A stretch of DNA of 64,000 nt from Clostridiales bacterium (GCA_029219585.1 JAQXTR010000011.1:60052-124051); one strand, 5' to 3'; counted from the stretch's first letter, positions 23,778 through 32,655 are shown. Program-made: numbers and translations. Notes: generated by a model from the sequence alone, not told the origin.

Positions 23778-24665
23778 ATGAATTCACATATAGATGAATA
23801 TACCGACTTTATGAAAAATACAAAGCATAAATCAACAAATACTGTTGAGTCATATACACGTGATGTAGCTAAGTATATTACATATCTTGGTGAGCTTGGC
23901 ATAACCGAAATCGAAAGTACAACAAGAACCACCGTGCTTTCGTATATGGTTGCGCTCAAAAAATGCGGCAGAGCCGCTTCAACACTTTCGCGCACGCTTG
24001 CATCAATAAGATCGTTTTATTCATTTTTAAAGGACAGCGGATTTATTGACAGCGATCCTACCAATGCGCTTGTTGCTCCGCATGTGACAAAGAAGCCGCC
24101 TCATGTCCTTTCAAATGCCGATGTTGAGCTTCTGCTCAGTCAGCCGAAGCCTACGGATAACAAGGGTATACGGGACAAGGCGATGCTTGAGGTTCTGTAT
24201 GCGACGGGCATCAGGGTATCGGAGCTGATAGGGCTGAATATTGAGGATGTAAACCTCGCGATGGGATATATACGATGTCATAATAATAAAAGCGAGCGTG
24301 TAATTCCCATGGGCAGCAAGGCAGTTGATTCTCTTAGGGTGTATATAGGAGCTGTGAGGGAGCGTATGATAAGGGCTCAGGATGAAAACGCGCTTTTTGT
24401 CAATTGCAGCGGGGGAAGAATTTCACGTCAGGGCTTCTGGAAGATAATAAAGCAGTATCAGGAAAGCTCAGGAATTAATACTGATATAACGCCGCATTCG
24501 CTCCGTCATTCCTTTGCCGCTCATCTTATTGAGAACGGTGCGGATTTACAGTCGTTAAAAACCATGATGGGACATGCGGATATTTCATCGACACAGGTAT
24601 ATACCTGCTTCCTTGACGAAAAAATCAGATCGGTTTATCAGAAGGCACATCCGAGGGCTGTGTGA
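23778..24665 (+). CDS. xerD: tyrosine recombinase XerD (chromosome dimer resolution)
   Basis: About 295 residues with an N-terminal SAM-like core-binding domain (1-90) and a C-terminal catalytic domain. Catalytic residues visible: Arg in YATGIRVSEL, the HSLRHSFA box (His and Arg), His in MMGHADISSTQ, and the nucleophile Tyr in TQVYTCF. The 295-residue size without extra domains fits XerC/XerD rather than a phage integrase, and no attachment site or mobile element is nearby. Start chosen at the ATG with AAGGA 9 bases upstream. XerD resolves dimers at dif together with FtsK, which is also in this window. Confidence 0.85.
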   Translation: MNSHIDEYTDFMKNTKHKSTNTVESYTRDVAKYITYLGELGITEIESTTRTTVLSYMVALKKCGRAASTLSRTLASIRSFYSFLKDSGFIDSDPTNALVAPHVTKKPPHVLSNADVELLLSQPKPTDNKGIRDKAMLEVLYATGIRVSELIGLNIEDVNLAMGYIRCHNNKSERVIPMGSKAVDSLRVYIGAVRERMIRAQDENALFVNCSGGRISRQGFWKIIKQYQESSGINTDITPHSLRHSFAAHLIENGADLQSLKTMMGHADISSTQVYTCFLDEKIRSVYQKAHPRAV

Positions 24666-24736
24666 ACAACTGACATATTGAGTAAAGCCAAAGCATATCA
24701 TAGTTTTATAAAGAATCATCAAGGGGAGGTATTTTT

Positions 24737-25882
24737 ATGAAACGGATGATGTGCTTTTTTATTTGTCTTGTTCTGTCTGTGACAAGTCTTACCGCATTTG
24801 CGCAGGGGGATAAAGCGAATGAAACGATTGACGGAGTAGAGGCAAAGTCATGCATACTGATTGAACAGAGTACAGGAGAGGTGCTGCGGGAAATGAACGC
24901 CGACGAGCAGCTGCCTATAGCAAGCGTTACAAAGATAATGACAATGCTCATTATAATGGAGGAGCTGGATAAAGGAAATATGACGCTTGACACGATGATA
25001 CCCGTAAGCGAAAACGCAATGAGCTACGGCGGCTCCACTATGTTCCTTGAAGCGGGAGAGGAACTGTCGGTAAACGATATGCTAAAGGGCATAGCGGTTG
25101 CGTCGGCAAATGACGGCTGCGTTGCCATGGCGGAGCATATAGCGGGCAGTGAGAGCGGATTTGTCGATATGATGAACAAAAGGGCGCAGGAGCTTGGAAT
25201 GCAGAATACCCATTTTGTAAACACAAACGGACTTGACGAGGAAAATCATTATTCCTCAGCACGTGATGTTGCGGTGATGTCAAGAGAGCTTCTGACTCAT
25301 CCGAAGATAACGGATTATACCTCCATATGGACCGATGAGCTGAGAGACGGTAAGTTCCGGCTTGCCAACACGAATAAGCTTGTGAGATTCTACAGCGGCG
25401 CAAACGGGCTTAAAACAGGCTCAACCTCAAAGGCTCTGTGCTGCCTTTCGGCGTCGGCGGCACGCGACGGTATGCAGCTTATAGCTGTTGTTCTCGGTGC
25501 GCCGACATCGGATAAGCGTTTTTCTTCAGCAAGGGCGCTGCTGGATTACGGCTTCGCGAATTACGGGATAAAGCTTCTTATATCGGAAGGAGAGGAAACG
25601 GCGCAGGCAGATGTCATTAACGGAACAAGCAATTCGGTTACGGCGGTTGCGGCAGAAACAAAATCCCTTCTGGCGTCAAAGTCAGAGGCAAAGGAGCCGG
25701 AAAAAATAATATATTTAAACGACAATATAACGGCTCCTGTAGCTAAGGGCGATGTTTTAGGCACTGCGGAGTTTATCTGCGACGGAACGATGATTGAAAG
25801 TGTTAATCTGATTGCGGCGGAGGATGTAGCAAAGAAGGGGATAGCTATGATAATAAGAGATATAGTCAGGGTAATTATATGA
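24737..25882 (+). CDS. dacF: D-alanyl-D-alanine carboxypeptidase (DacF/DacB type)
   Basis: A 381-residue secreted low-molecular-mass penicillin-binding protein. A signal peptide (1-22, ending AFA) leads to the peptidase S11 domain with all three motifs: SVTK (Ser63, Lys66), SAN (123-125) and KTGS (226-229). A C-terminal beta-rich domain and a hydrophobic or amphipathic end (IAMIIRDIVRVII) attach it to the membrane. It trims the terminal D-Ala of pentapeptide side chains; paralogues act in vegetative wall or spore cortex, and I cannot separate these. GGGGAGG precedes the ATG by 8 bases. Confidence 0.9.
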   Translation: MKRMMCFFICLVLSVTSLTAFAQGDKANETIDGVEAKSCILIEQSTGEVLREMNADEQLPIASVTKIMTMLIIMEELDKGNMTLDTMIPVSENAMSYGGSTMFLEAGEELSVNDMLKGIAVASANDGCVAMAEHIAGSESGFVDMMNKRAQELGMQNTHFVNTNGLDEENHYSSARDVAVMSRELLTHPKITDYTSIWTDELRDGKFRLANTNKLVRFYSGANGLKTGSTSKALCCLSASAARDGMQLIAVVLGAPTSDKRFSSARALLDYGFANYGIKLLISEGEETAQADVINGTSNSVTAVAAETKSLLASKSEAKEPEKIIYLNDNITAPVAKGDVLGTAEFICDGTMIESVNLIAAEDVAKKGIAMIIRDIVRVII

Positions 25883-25909
25883 AAATGATGATAACTTTAT
25901 AAAAAACAC

Positions 25910-25938
25910 TGTACAAATTGATAAAACTATGTTATAAT
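25910..25938 (+). promoter_or_regulatory. promoter for rex, possibly with a half Rex site
   Basis: TGTACA (25910-25915), 17 bases, TATAAT (25933-25938). TTAACAATAA follows the -10 and resembles one half of a Rex operator, but no matching left half is seen. Confidence 0.5.
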
Positions 25939-25975
25939 ATTAACAATAACACATATCGGAAAGGATAGAGAGAAC

Positions 25976-26623
25976 ATGGATAAAAAGGTTCCCGAGGTCG
26001 TTATAAAACGGCTGCCGAGATACTACAGATACTTGGGTGAGCTTCAGAGTCAGGGGATAGACAGAATATCGTCTAACGCTCTTTCACAGATTATGGGTGT
26101 AACCGCTTCGCAGATAAGACAGGATCTTAATTATTTCGGAGGCTTCGGGCAGCAGGGCTATGGATATAACGTAAAAAGTCTTATTGAGGAAATAGGAAAT
26201 ATACTCGGTCTTAATGACAAGGATACAATGATAATTGTAGGAGCGGGAAATCTCGGTCGCGCACTTGCAAATCACACATCATTTGAAAAGAGAGGCTTTA
26301 AGCTTGTAGGTATTTTTGACAACGATGAAAGAGTTATCGGATCATCAATACGCGGCATAGAGATTAGTCCGAGTGAGGAGCTGAGCGGATTTGTAAGAGA
26401 GAATAATGTTGATATTGCCATTCTTGCGGTTCCGGCGTCTGCTGCAAACGATACAGCGGAGCTGCTTGTGAGGAGCGGTATAAGAGGCATTGTAAACTTT
26501 TCTTATTCCGAGCTTGACGCTGCCGATAGTATTCCTGTTGAGAATGTCCACCTTTCGGACACATTAATGACAATGGCATACAGAATTAAGGAGCATACGG
26601 AAACTACAGAATCAGAGGAATAA
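25976..26623 (+). CDS. rex: redox-sensing transcriptional repressor Rex
   Basis: A 215-residue repressor that senses the NADH/NAD+ ratio and controls fermentation genes in Gram-positive bacteria. The N-terminal winged helix (about 1-80) contains VIKRLPRYYRYL and VTASQIRQDLNYFGGFGQQGYGYNV (given here in parts of the family signature), followed by a Rossmann domain with IIVGAGNLGRAL (about 86-97) and a C-terminal swapped helix. The ATG has GGA-rich sequence upstream (AAAGGATAGAGAGAAC). The next gene starts 3 bases after its stop, so both are co-expressed. Confidence 0.95.
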   Translation: MDKKVPEVVIKRLPRYYRYLGELQSQGIDRISSNALSQIMGVTASQIRQDLNYFGGFGQQGYGYNVKSLIEEIGNILGLNDKDTMIIVGAGNLGRALANHTSFEKRGFKLVGIFDNDERVIGSSIRGIEISPSEELSGFVRENNVDIAILAVPASAANDTAELLVRSGIRGIVNFSYSELDAADSIPVENVHLSDTLMTMAYRIKEHTETTESEE

Positions 26624-26626
26624 CAA

Positions 26627-27442
26627 ATGAAGGTTATAGCATTTACGGGACCGAGCGGAACGGGAAAAAGCTACCGCTCAATTATGGTCGCTAAGGAGCA
26701 GGGGGCGGACGGTATAATAGACGACGGTCTGCTCATTTCACACGGAAAGGTAATAGCGGGCAGCAGCGCAAAGAAGGAAGCAACAAGAATGGCATCTGTT
26801 AAGCATGCGCTGTTTATCCCTAACGGCTATTGCAACGAGATGCGGAGGGCACTTAAGAAAAGCGGGATCAAAAAGCTTATGATTTTAGGTACCTCAGATG
26901 CAATGGCACAGAAGATTGCAAAGCGTCTGGAGGTAGGAGAGGTAGAGTATTTTGTGCATATAGAGGATGTGGCAACCGCTGCGGAAATAGCGATGGCTAA
27001 CCGTATGAGGCTTGAGGACGGCAAGCATGTCATACCTGTACCGACCTTTGAAATACAGAAGGAGTTTTCCGGATATTTTCTACATCCGCTGCGCCGTTTC
27101 CAGAAGAATCTAGATATAGAGGAGGAGAACGCTGAGGCGGATAAATCAATAGTGCGTCCGACCTTCTCATACATGGGTGATTTTACAATTTCGGACAATG
27201 TGCTTAACAGCCTTGCAATACATGAGGCAATGAAGATTGACGGTTTTGCAAAGATAAACAATATTAATGTGCGCAAGACAGACCACGGCGTACATATGGA
27301 CATTACTGTGACGCTGCGCTACGGCTGCGACATAATAAAGGTATGCCGCGAGGCGCAGAGGAGCATACGCGCGGTAATAGAGAATTTAACCTCCGTGAAT
27401 ATGCGTCGGATACATTTTTTGGTGAAAGCACTGATTTTGTAA
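26627..27442 (+). CDS. P-loop NTPase with a C-terminal Asp23/Gls24-like domain
   Basis: A 271-residue protein. The N-terminal half has a Walker A motif GPSGTGKS (8-15) and an NTPase-like layout (LMILGTSDAMAQKIAKRL). The C-terminal part (about 180-271, GDFTISDNVLNSLAIHEAMK then VTLRYGCDIIKVCREAQRSI) resembles the Asp23/Gls24 alkaline-shock domain. Such fused proteins are widespread in clostridia but have no assigned function. It begins 3 bases after rex, which ties it to redox control; the rest is inference. The domain assignment is from pattern memory, more secure for the P-loop than for the Gls24 part. Confidence 0.7.
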   Translation: MKVIAFTGPSGTGKSYRSIMVAKEQGADGIIDDGLLISHGKVIAGSSAKKEATRMASVKHALFIPNGYCNEMRRALKKSGIKKLMILGTSDAMAQKIAKRLEVGEVEYFVHIEDVATAAEIAMANRMRLEDGKHVIPVPTFEIQKEFSGYFLHPLRRFQKNLDIEEENAEADKSIVRPTFSYMGDFTISDNVLNSLAIHEAMKIDGFAKINNINVRKTDHGVHMDITVTLRYGCDIIKVCREAQRSIRAVIENLTSVNMRRIHFLVKALIL

Positions 27443-27525
27443 AAAAATATGGATATAATGCAACCTTTTGGTATTGTTAATCGTATTCATATCAGAAGCA
27501 TAAATTTAATCAGGAGGTACTTACA

Positions 27526-29478
27526 ATGAAAAAAACAATAACAATGCTGACGGCGGCAGTGATGCTGTTTGGCTCAATGCCGGCAGCGTCGGCGGTTGAA
27601 GCCGATTATGAAAGACTGATCCCGGACATAAAAAACAGAATGGAGATACCCGAGGAATATTCGGACTTTAAATGCATGGGAATAAGCGAAGCAGAGGATG
27701 GAATAAACTATTCCTTTGAGTGGGTAGTACCGGGCGATGACCAATACGAGTATATAAGTATTAACTGTGATGCGGACGGTATAATCACATTCTACAACCG
27801 CCGGTATGATGCGGAAGAGTATGATTTCCTCAAGACCGATACTGCGGCGGCAAGGGAACAGGCTGAAAGGTTTGCGGTGAAAATGAATCCGGAGCTTGAC
27901 GGAAGGCTTAGGCTTGAAGTAGGAGAAAATAACTGGGGTGCTGTTTCCTTTATTGTATATGAGGTGTACAACGGTATTGAATATGACAGTGCCATAGGAA
28001 ACATTTCAGTTGCGAGTGACGGCATCATAACAAGCGCATATCTTAATGTTCCGGATTTCTCTGACGAGGACGTAACAAAGCTTATAACGCCTGAACAGGC
28101 ATACAGTGCGTATATGGAAAACGCTTCACCGGAGCTTGTGTACTGTACATACAAGGATGAGGATGAAAACATAAAGACATTTCCGGCATACATAAATGCG
28201 AGCCGTAAGGCGGTAAGTGCGGTTACGGGAGAACTGATAGTCAGGAGCAGCGAGTATGCGGCATATGATTTCGAGAGGGGATTGTCTACTGCTGATGCAG
28301 CGGGAGCAAACACGGCATACAAAGAGCTTAATGAAAGCGAAATGAAGGAAACGACACGCCTGCGCGGCTACATTTCAAGTACGGAGGCAGTAAAGCGTGT
28401 ATCGGATTTTCTCGGAAAGGACATTAAGACTAACAGTGTTTATCTTAATGTAGGTAAAAAAAGCGGTGAATACAGCATATATTCAGAGCATGAGGATTTA
28501 TTCATCAATGCGGACGTAGATGCCTCAAACGGTGATATTATCAGCCTTTACTGCTATGACTATAGTAACAGCACAAAGCTGAAAGAATGTGATTTCGGTG
28601 ATCCCGAAAGTGCGGGAAGGCTTATTCATCAAGCGGCGCCGCATAATGCCGAAAAGCTCGAATATGATCCGTATACGGCTGATGAATACGGTGTAATGCC
28701 GGTGGAAAAGACAGAAGCCGCGGATGAAATAAAAGCATCACACTTCAGCTATAAGGTAAACGGTATAAGGGTTATGAATGCAGGTGCAAGTATTGAAAGC
28801 AGCGAGGATCGCAGCGGAGCTCACTATAGTATATACATACCTCGGCTTGATGAATTATCGGCGGCTGCGTATGACACGCCGGAGAGCTTTATTGCACCGG
28901 AAGAAGCCTTAAAGCAGGAGGATTTTAAACTGCGGTATATTATGACTGAGGGCGGAGCGAGAGCGGCATATATAACAAGTGATTTTCAGATTAACGCAAT
29001 TACGGGCAAACGTGTGAATTACCGTAATGAAGAAATTAATAATGATAAGAATAAATATGAGTATTCCGACATTGAAAATCACTGGGTTAAGCAGACGGCT
29101 GAGCAGCTTGCGCTTGCCGGAATAGGCTTTGAGGGCGGTGTGCTTAAGCCCGATGAGATGATAACGGCAGAAGAGGCGTATACTCTGCTTGAAAAAAGGT
29201 ATTACGGCTTCAGCAGGGTGTTTGAGGATACAAAGGAACTGCTGTCAAGAAATCAGACGGCTGAAATAATAGTGGAGTGTATGGGACTTACAGAGCTTGC
29301 GGAGGCTGACATATTCAAGCCGCCATATGCGGACACAACAGAAAATTTCGGCGCAGCGGCAATACTTAAGGGCTACGGTATAATTGCCGGCGATACAGAT
29401 ACCTTCAGACCTGACGACAAAATAACACGCGCGGAGTTTTTGCAAATATTGTATAACACATTAATAAGTAAGCATTGA
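27526..29478 (+). CDS. secreted YcdB/YcdC-domain protein with C-terminal S-layer homology repeats
   Basis: A 650-residue exported protein. Signal peptide 1-23 (ASAVEA cleavage region), then an acidic body with repeats of the YcdB/YcdC (DUF4901/PepSY-like) type, in which short blocks such as ISVASDGIITSAYLN and INADVDASNGDIISLYCYD recur. The C-terminus carries SLH-like repeats: YSDIENHWVKQTAEQLALAG (about 507-526), a weaker middle one, and YADTTENFGAAAILKGYGII ending DKITRAEFLQILYN. SLH repeats bind secondary wall polymers, so it should sit on the cell surface. Function is unknown. AGGAGG lies 8 bases before the ATG; a terminator follows. Confidence 0.8.
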   Translation: MKKTITMLTAAVMLFGSMPAASAVEADYERLIPDIKNRMEIPEEYSDFKCMGISEAEDGINYSFEWVVPGDDQYEYISINCDADGIITFYNRRYDAEEYDFLKTDTAAAREQAERFAVKMNPELDGRLRLEVGENNWGAVSFIVYEVYNGIEYDSAIGNISVASDGIITSAYLNVPDFSDEDVTKLITPEQAYSAYMENASPELVYCTYKDEDENIKTFPAYINASRKAVSAVTGELIVRSSEYAAYDFERGLSTADAAGANTAYKELNESEMKETTRLRGYISSTEAVKRVSDFLGKDIKTNSVYLNVGKKSGEYSIYSEHEDLFINADVDASNGDIISLYCYDYSNSTKLKECDFGDPESAGRLIHQAAPHNAEKLEYDPYTADEYGVMPVEKTEAADEIKASHFSYKVNGIRVMNAGASIESSEDRSGAHYSIYIPRLDELSAAAYDTPESFIAPEEALKQEDFKLRYIMTEGGARAAYITSDFQINAITGKRVNYRNEEINNDKNKYEYSDIENHWVKQTAEQLALAGIGFEGGVLKPDEMITAEEAYTLLEKRYYGFSRVFEDTKELLSRNQTAEIIVECMGLTELAEADIFKPPYADTTENFGAAAILKGYGIIAGDTDTFRPDDKITRAEFLQILYNTLISKH

Positions 29479-29514
29479 CTAAACATCAACTTCGACAAAA
29501 TTCATGAATAATAC

Positions 29515-29543
29515 TTGACAAAACGGCATTCGCATATTATACT
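29515..29543 (+). promoter_or_regulatory. promoter for ilvB, embedded in the upstream terminator
   Basis: TTGACA (29515-29520), 17 bases, TATACT (29538-29543). Its spacer is the left arm of the hairpin that ends the SLH-gene transcript. It predicts a leader of about 150 bases before ilvB. Confidence 0.75.
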
Positions 29544-29576
29544 ATTTAGATAGATTTATGCGGGTGCCGTTTTTTA
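29522..29576 (+). terminator. intrinsic terminator after the SLH-protein gene
   Basis: AACGGCATTCGCAT pairs with ATGCGGGTGCCGTT (one mismatch region), followed by TTTT. A transcript started at the overlapping ilvB promoter would lack the left arm and so escape it. Confidence 0.7.
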
Positions 29577-29650
29577 TAATTGGTTCAAAAACAGATTATT
29601 TGGGGTATGCGCCACACAAGGCACATACGGCATATTTATAGGATAACAAA

Positions 29651-29693
29651 TCCTTTACAGGCATCGGAAATATTTTCAGTAAAGGAGTTTTTT
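29651..29693 (+). promoter_or_regulatory. leader hairpin covering the ilvB ribosome site
   Basis: TCCTTTAC (29651-29658) pairs with GTAAAGGA (29679-29686), followed by G and six T residues. It looks like an intrinsic terminator or attenuator, and the right arm contains the AAAGGAG used for ilvB translation. Confidence 0.55.
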
Positions 29694-29699
29694 ATTAAA

Positions 29700-31376
29700 A
29701 TGCAGTTGACAGGTGCGCAGATAGTTATTGAATGTATGAAGGAGCAGGGAGTAGACACGATATTCGGTTATCCCGGAGGTGCGATTCTGAATGTGTATGA
29801 CGAGCTGTACAAGCATTCCGATGAGATACGGCACATTCTTGTATCACATGAGCAGGGTGCATCCCATGCGGCCGACGGCTATGCAAGAGCGACGGGAAAG
29901 GTGGGCGTGTGCTTTGCTACATCAGGTCCCGGCGCAACAAATCTCGTAACAGGTATAGCGACGGCAAATATCGACTCCATACCGATGGTTGCCATAACTT
30001 GTAATGTAGGAACGTCTCTTCTTAACAAGGACAGCTTCCAGGAGGTAGCAATTTCTGAGGTTGTAAAGCCTATCACTAAAAAGAGCTATATCGTAATGGA
30101 TGTAAATGACCTTGCGGACACGATAAGAGAGGCATTTAAGATCGCGCGGAGCGGCAGAAAGGGACCGGTTCTCGTAGATATTCCTAAGGACGTGACGGCA
30201 AACAAGGCTGAATATACAGCTTTTGTTCCCGAGCCTGTTGCTCCTGTCACAGATACGATAGATGATGAGGCAATAGCAAGAACTGCCGAGCTTATTTCAA
30301 AATCGAAAAAACCATATATTTTTGTCGGAGGCGGAGTAATTGCGGCGAATGCGGCGGCAGAGCTTAAGGAGCTTGTGGAAAAGATAGATGCTCCGGTATG
30401 TGACACACTTATGGGAAAGGGTGCGTTTGACGGAACAGATCCGCATTATACCGGAATGCTCGGTATGCACGGAACAAAGACGTCAAATTTCGGTGTATCG
30501 GACTGTGATCTTCTCCTGGCAGTGGGTGTAAGATTTTCGGACAGAGTTTACGGCAATGCGAAGGCTTTTGCAAAGAATGCAAAGATTGTGCATATAGATA
30601 TTGATGAAAAGGAAATAAACAAAAATATTGCAGTTGACGAACATATAGTCGGTGACGCGAAGGAAGTATTAAAGAGACTCAACGCCGCAGTCAAGGATAG
30701 ATATACCCACGATGAGTGGCGCGCGGAGCTGTCAGCTAAAGCAGAGCGTTTCCCGCTCCGTTACAGAACGGATGTTCTTTCGGGCGGCGGAGTTATAACC
30801 GAGATTTACAAACAGACAAAGGGCGATGCGATAATCACAACAGAGGTAGGACAGCACCAGATGTGGGCAGCTCAGTTCTATTATTACAAGAACCCGAGGA
30901 CCTATATCACCTCCGGCGGCTTGGGAACAATGGGTTACGGTCTGGGTGCGTCAATCGGAGCAAAGGCGGCATTCCCGGATAAGGTTGTGGTAAATGTAGC
31001 GGGCGACGGCGGCTTCAGGATGAATATGAACGAACTTGCAACAGCGGTACGTCACAATCTTCCGATAATTGAGGTCATTGTGGATAACCGTGTTCTGGGC
31101 ATGGTGCGGCAGTGGCAGACGCTGTTCTATGAGGGCAGATATTCGCACACAGTCCTTGATGATCAGGTCGACTATGTGAAGCTTGCTGAGGCTATAGGCT
31201 GCGAGGCATATATGGCACAGACTCCCGAGGAGTTTGCGGATGTATTTGCGAGAGCATTAAAGAGCGGCAGACCGACTCTTATTGATGCAAGAATTGACAG
31301 GGATGAGAATGTCTACCCGATGGTTGCGCCCGGAGATTCAATCTCAAAGGCATTTGACGCAGAGGATATGAAATAA
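29700..31376 (+). CDS. ilvB: acetolactate synthase, large (catalytic) subunit
   Basis: About 558 residues, a thiamine-diphosphate enzyme that makes acetolactate or acetohydroxybutyrate for valine, leucine and isoleucine. Visible: FGYPGGAILNVYDEL near the start, the cofactor Glu in VSHEQGASHAADGYARATG, the FAD-region CDTLMGKGAFDGTDPHYTGM, and the ThDP-Mg motif GDGGFRMNMNELATAVRHNL. The ATG at 29700 is chosen because the frame upstream lies in the leader and has no ribosome site. The small regulatory subunit gene ilvN/ilvH does not follow, so feedback control must come from a distant gene or be absent. Confidence 0.93.
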   Translation: MQLTGAQIVIECMKEQGVDTIFGYPGGAILNVYDELYKHSDEIRHILVSHEQGASHAADGYARATGKVGVCFATSGPGATNLVTGIATANIDSIPMVAITCNVGTSLLNKDSFQEVAISEVVKPITKKSYIVMDVNDLADTIREAFKIARSGRKGPVLVDIPKDVTANKAEYTAFVPEPVAPVTDTIDDEAIARTAELISKSKKPYIFVGGGVIAANAAAELKELVEKIDAPVCDTLMGKGAFDGTDPHYTGMLGMHGTKTSNFGVSDCDLLLAVGVRFSDRVYGNAKAFAKNAKIVHIDIDEKEINKNIAVDEHIVGDAKEVLKRLNAAVKDRYTHDEWRAELSAKAERFPLRYRTDVLSGGGVITEIYKQTKGDAIITTEVGQHQMWAAQFYYYKNPRTYITSGGLGTMGYGLGASIGAKAAFPDKVVVNVAGDGGFRMNMNELATAVRHNLPIIEVIVDNRVLGMVRQWQTLFYEGRYSHTVLDDQVDYVKLAEAIGCEAYMAQTPEEFADVFARALKSGRPTLIDARIDRDENVYPMVAPGDSISKAFDAEDMK

Positions 31377-31414
31377 GAAATTATAAAACAGGTATATTAA
31401 GCAGGTGATAAATC

Positions 31415-32161
31415 ATGGAGAGAAGCTTATATAAATACAGAACAGAGCTGCACGCGCATACGAGCCCTGCAAGCAGGTGCGGACACATTCCTTCGGCAGA
31501 GCTTGTAAAAATTTACTCTGAAAAGGGATACGACAGTATGGTGATTACGAATCATTTTACTCATGATATGGAGTATGTGCAGGATAAAAGAAAGTGCATA
31601 GATTCTTATCTTGCGGATTTTTATACCGCAGCGGAAGCAGGAGAGCGGTATAGTCTTAACGTGATTCTTGGTGCTGAAATCCGATTTTCGGAAAATTGGA
31701 ATGATTATCTTGTATATGGCATAGATACGAATTTTTTTGAAAATGCGTACGAATATCTAAACGCGGGAATCTGCGAATTTTCAAAGGATTTCCGCGGTGA
31801 AGATATTGTGCTGCTTCAGGCGCACCCGTTCCGTGACGGTATGGAGCGGACTGATATTAAGTATCTGGACGGCATAGAGGTGTTTAATATGCATCCCGGA
31901 CATAATTCAAGGATAGCCATGGCTGCACAGTATGCTAAGTCTTGCGGATGTATCGCGATAGCCGGAAGCGACTGCCACGATTATGGATGTGAGGGACTAT
32001 GTGCCATTCTGACAAAAGAAAGGCTGAAGGACTCGCATGATGTGGCTAAGGCGCTCAAGCAGCGGGATTATCTGCTGGATGTGGGAGGATTCCTCGTAGA
32101 GCCGCCCATGTATTCTGACGGAGTTCTTCCGACTGCTTCTTTAAATACCTTTGTAAAATAA
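31415..32161 (+). CDS. PHP-domain metal-dependent phosphoesterase
   Basis: A 248-residue stand-alone PHP domain. Metal-binding motifs are visible: ELHAHTSPASRCGHI (about 10-24), a central Glu in GAEIRF, AHPFRDG (about 136-142) and GSDCHDYG near residue 189. Related proteins hydrolyse phosphate esters such as histidinol phosphate or 3',5' diphosphonucleosides; the substrate here is unknown. AGGTGATAAATC precedes the ATG. It follows ilvB by 38 bases without a terminator, so it is probably in the same transcript. Confidence 0.75.
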   Translation: MERSLYKYRTELHAHTSPASRCGHIPSAELVKIYSEKGYDSMVITNHFTHDMEYVQDKRKCIDSYLADFYTAAEAGERYSLNVILGAEIRFSENWNDYLVYGIDTNFFENAYEYLNAGICEFSKDFRGEDIVLLQAHPFRDGMERTDIKYLDGIEVFNMHPGHNSRIAMAAQYAKSCGCIAIAGSDCHDYGCEGLCAILTKERLKDSHDVAKALKQRDYLLDVGGFLVEPPMYSDGVLPTASLNTFVK

Positions 32162-32164
32162 CTC

Positions 32165-32350
32165 ATATTCATTTGATATGTCACCTAAAGAAAGATTTTC
32201 GGGAAAATGCTCACCTATATAAGACACTATAGCTTTAAGACGGCGTTCTGCTTCTGTTCTGCGCACAGAGGGTTCGTTTCTGCTGTACATACCCTTGCAT
32301 ACGAGTCTGTTAATCAGCATGAGAAGCAGCGCCTTTGTTTCAAGCATATT
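32165..32350 (-). pseudogene. fragment of an AraC-family regulator
   Basis: On the minus strand the frame reads ...LLLMLINRLVCKGMYSRN, then RRTEAERRLKAIVSYIGEHF and PENLSLGDISN. That is the linker and first helices of an AraC-type DNA-binding domain (the usual form is ...I..YI..NYSE.ISL.DIA). Both recognition helices and the whole N-terminal domain are missing. It ends against the PHP gene on one side and against the GH13 fragment at about 32350 on the other. Confidence 0.6.
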
Positions 32351-32626
32351 TTCGGCACATACATGGCAAACCATGCGCTTACGGAGGGTAAGGGACTTAT
32401 GTGCATTCCGTCGGGCAACCATGATATGAAGCGTATTTCGTATAAGCTCGATACGGAGCATATTAAGTTTGCATATGCTTTTCTTATGTCTATGCCCGGT
32501 GTTGCGTATATATATTACGGAGATGAAAGAAGTTATATATTCATATAACGGAGAATGTGAATTTAAGGACGGCAAGCTCATAATTCCTCCATGCTCGGCA
32601 TCTTTCATATTGGTACCGCATAATTA
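32348..32626 (+). pseudogene. fragment of a GH13 alpha-amylase-type glycosidase
   Basis: The plus frame reads TEGKGLMCIPSGNHDMKR, then FAYAFLMSMPGVAYIYYGDE, which are conserved region IV (SGNHD) and the following YYGDE of GH13 enzymes. At about 32525 the frame breaks; a shifted frame then reads EVIYSYNGECEFKDGKLIIP and PCSASFILVPHN before a stop, typical of the end of such an enzyme. The catalytic nucleophile and acid regions are absent, and the stretch between YYGDE and the C-terminal sheet is deleted, so it cannot be functional. Confidence 0.7.
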
Positions 32627-32655
32627 AGCCGTTCAACAAAGATTGAAATTCACTA

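Noticed and set aside
23778..24665. XerD-like recombinase as a sign of a mobile element
   Set aside because: Size and motifs fit the housekeeping XerC/XerD, and no att repeats, excisionase or phage genes are near.
25920..25955. Full Rex operator at the rex promoter
   Set aside because: Only one half (TTAACAA) is visible and the opposite half does not match, so it is mentioned only as a possibility.
29580..29699. Extended N-terminus or leader peptide for ilvB
   Set aside because: The frame is open but has no ribosome site, is not enriched in Leu, Ile or Val codons, and does not end before ilvB.
32611..32620. T-box-like TGGTACCGCA before pgi
   Set aside because: It lies inside the GH13 remnant where it encodes the residues LVPH, and no T-box stems or terminator surround it; pgi is not an amino acid gene.
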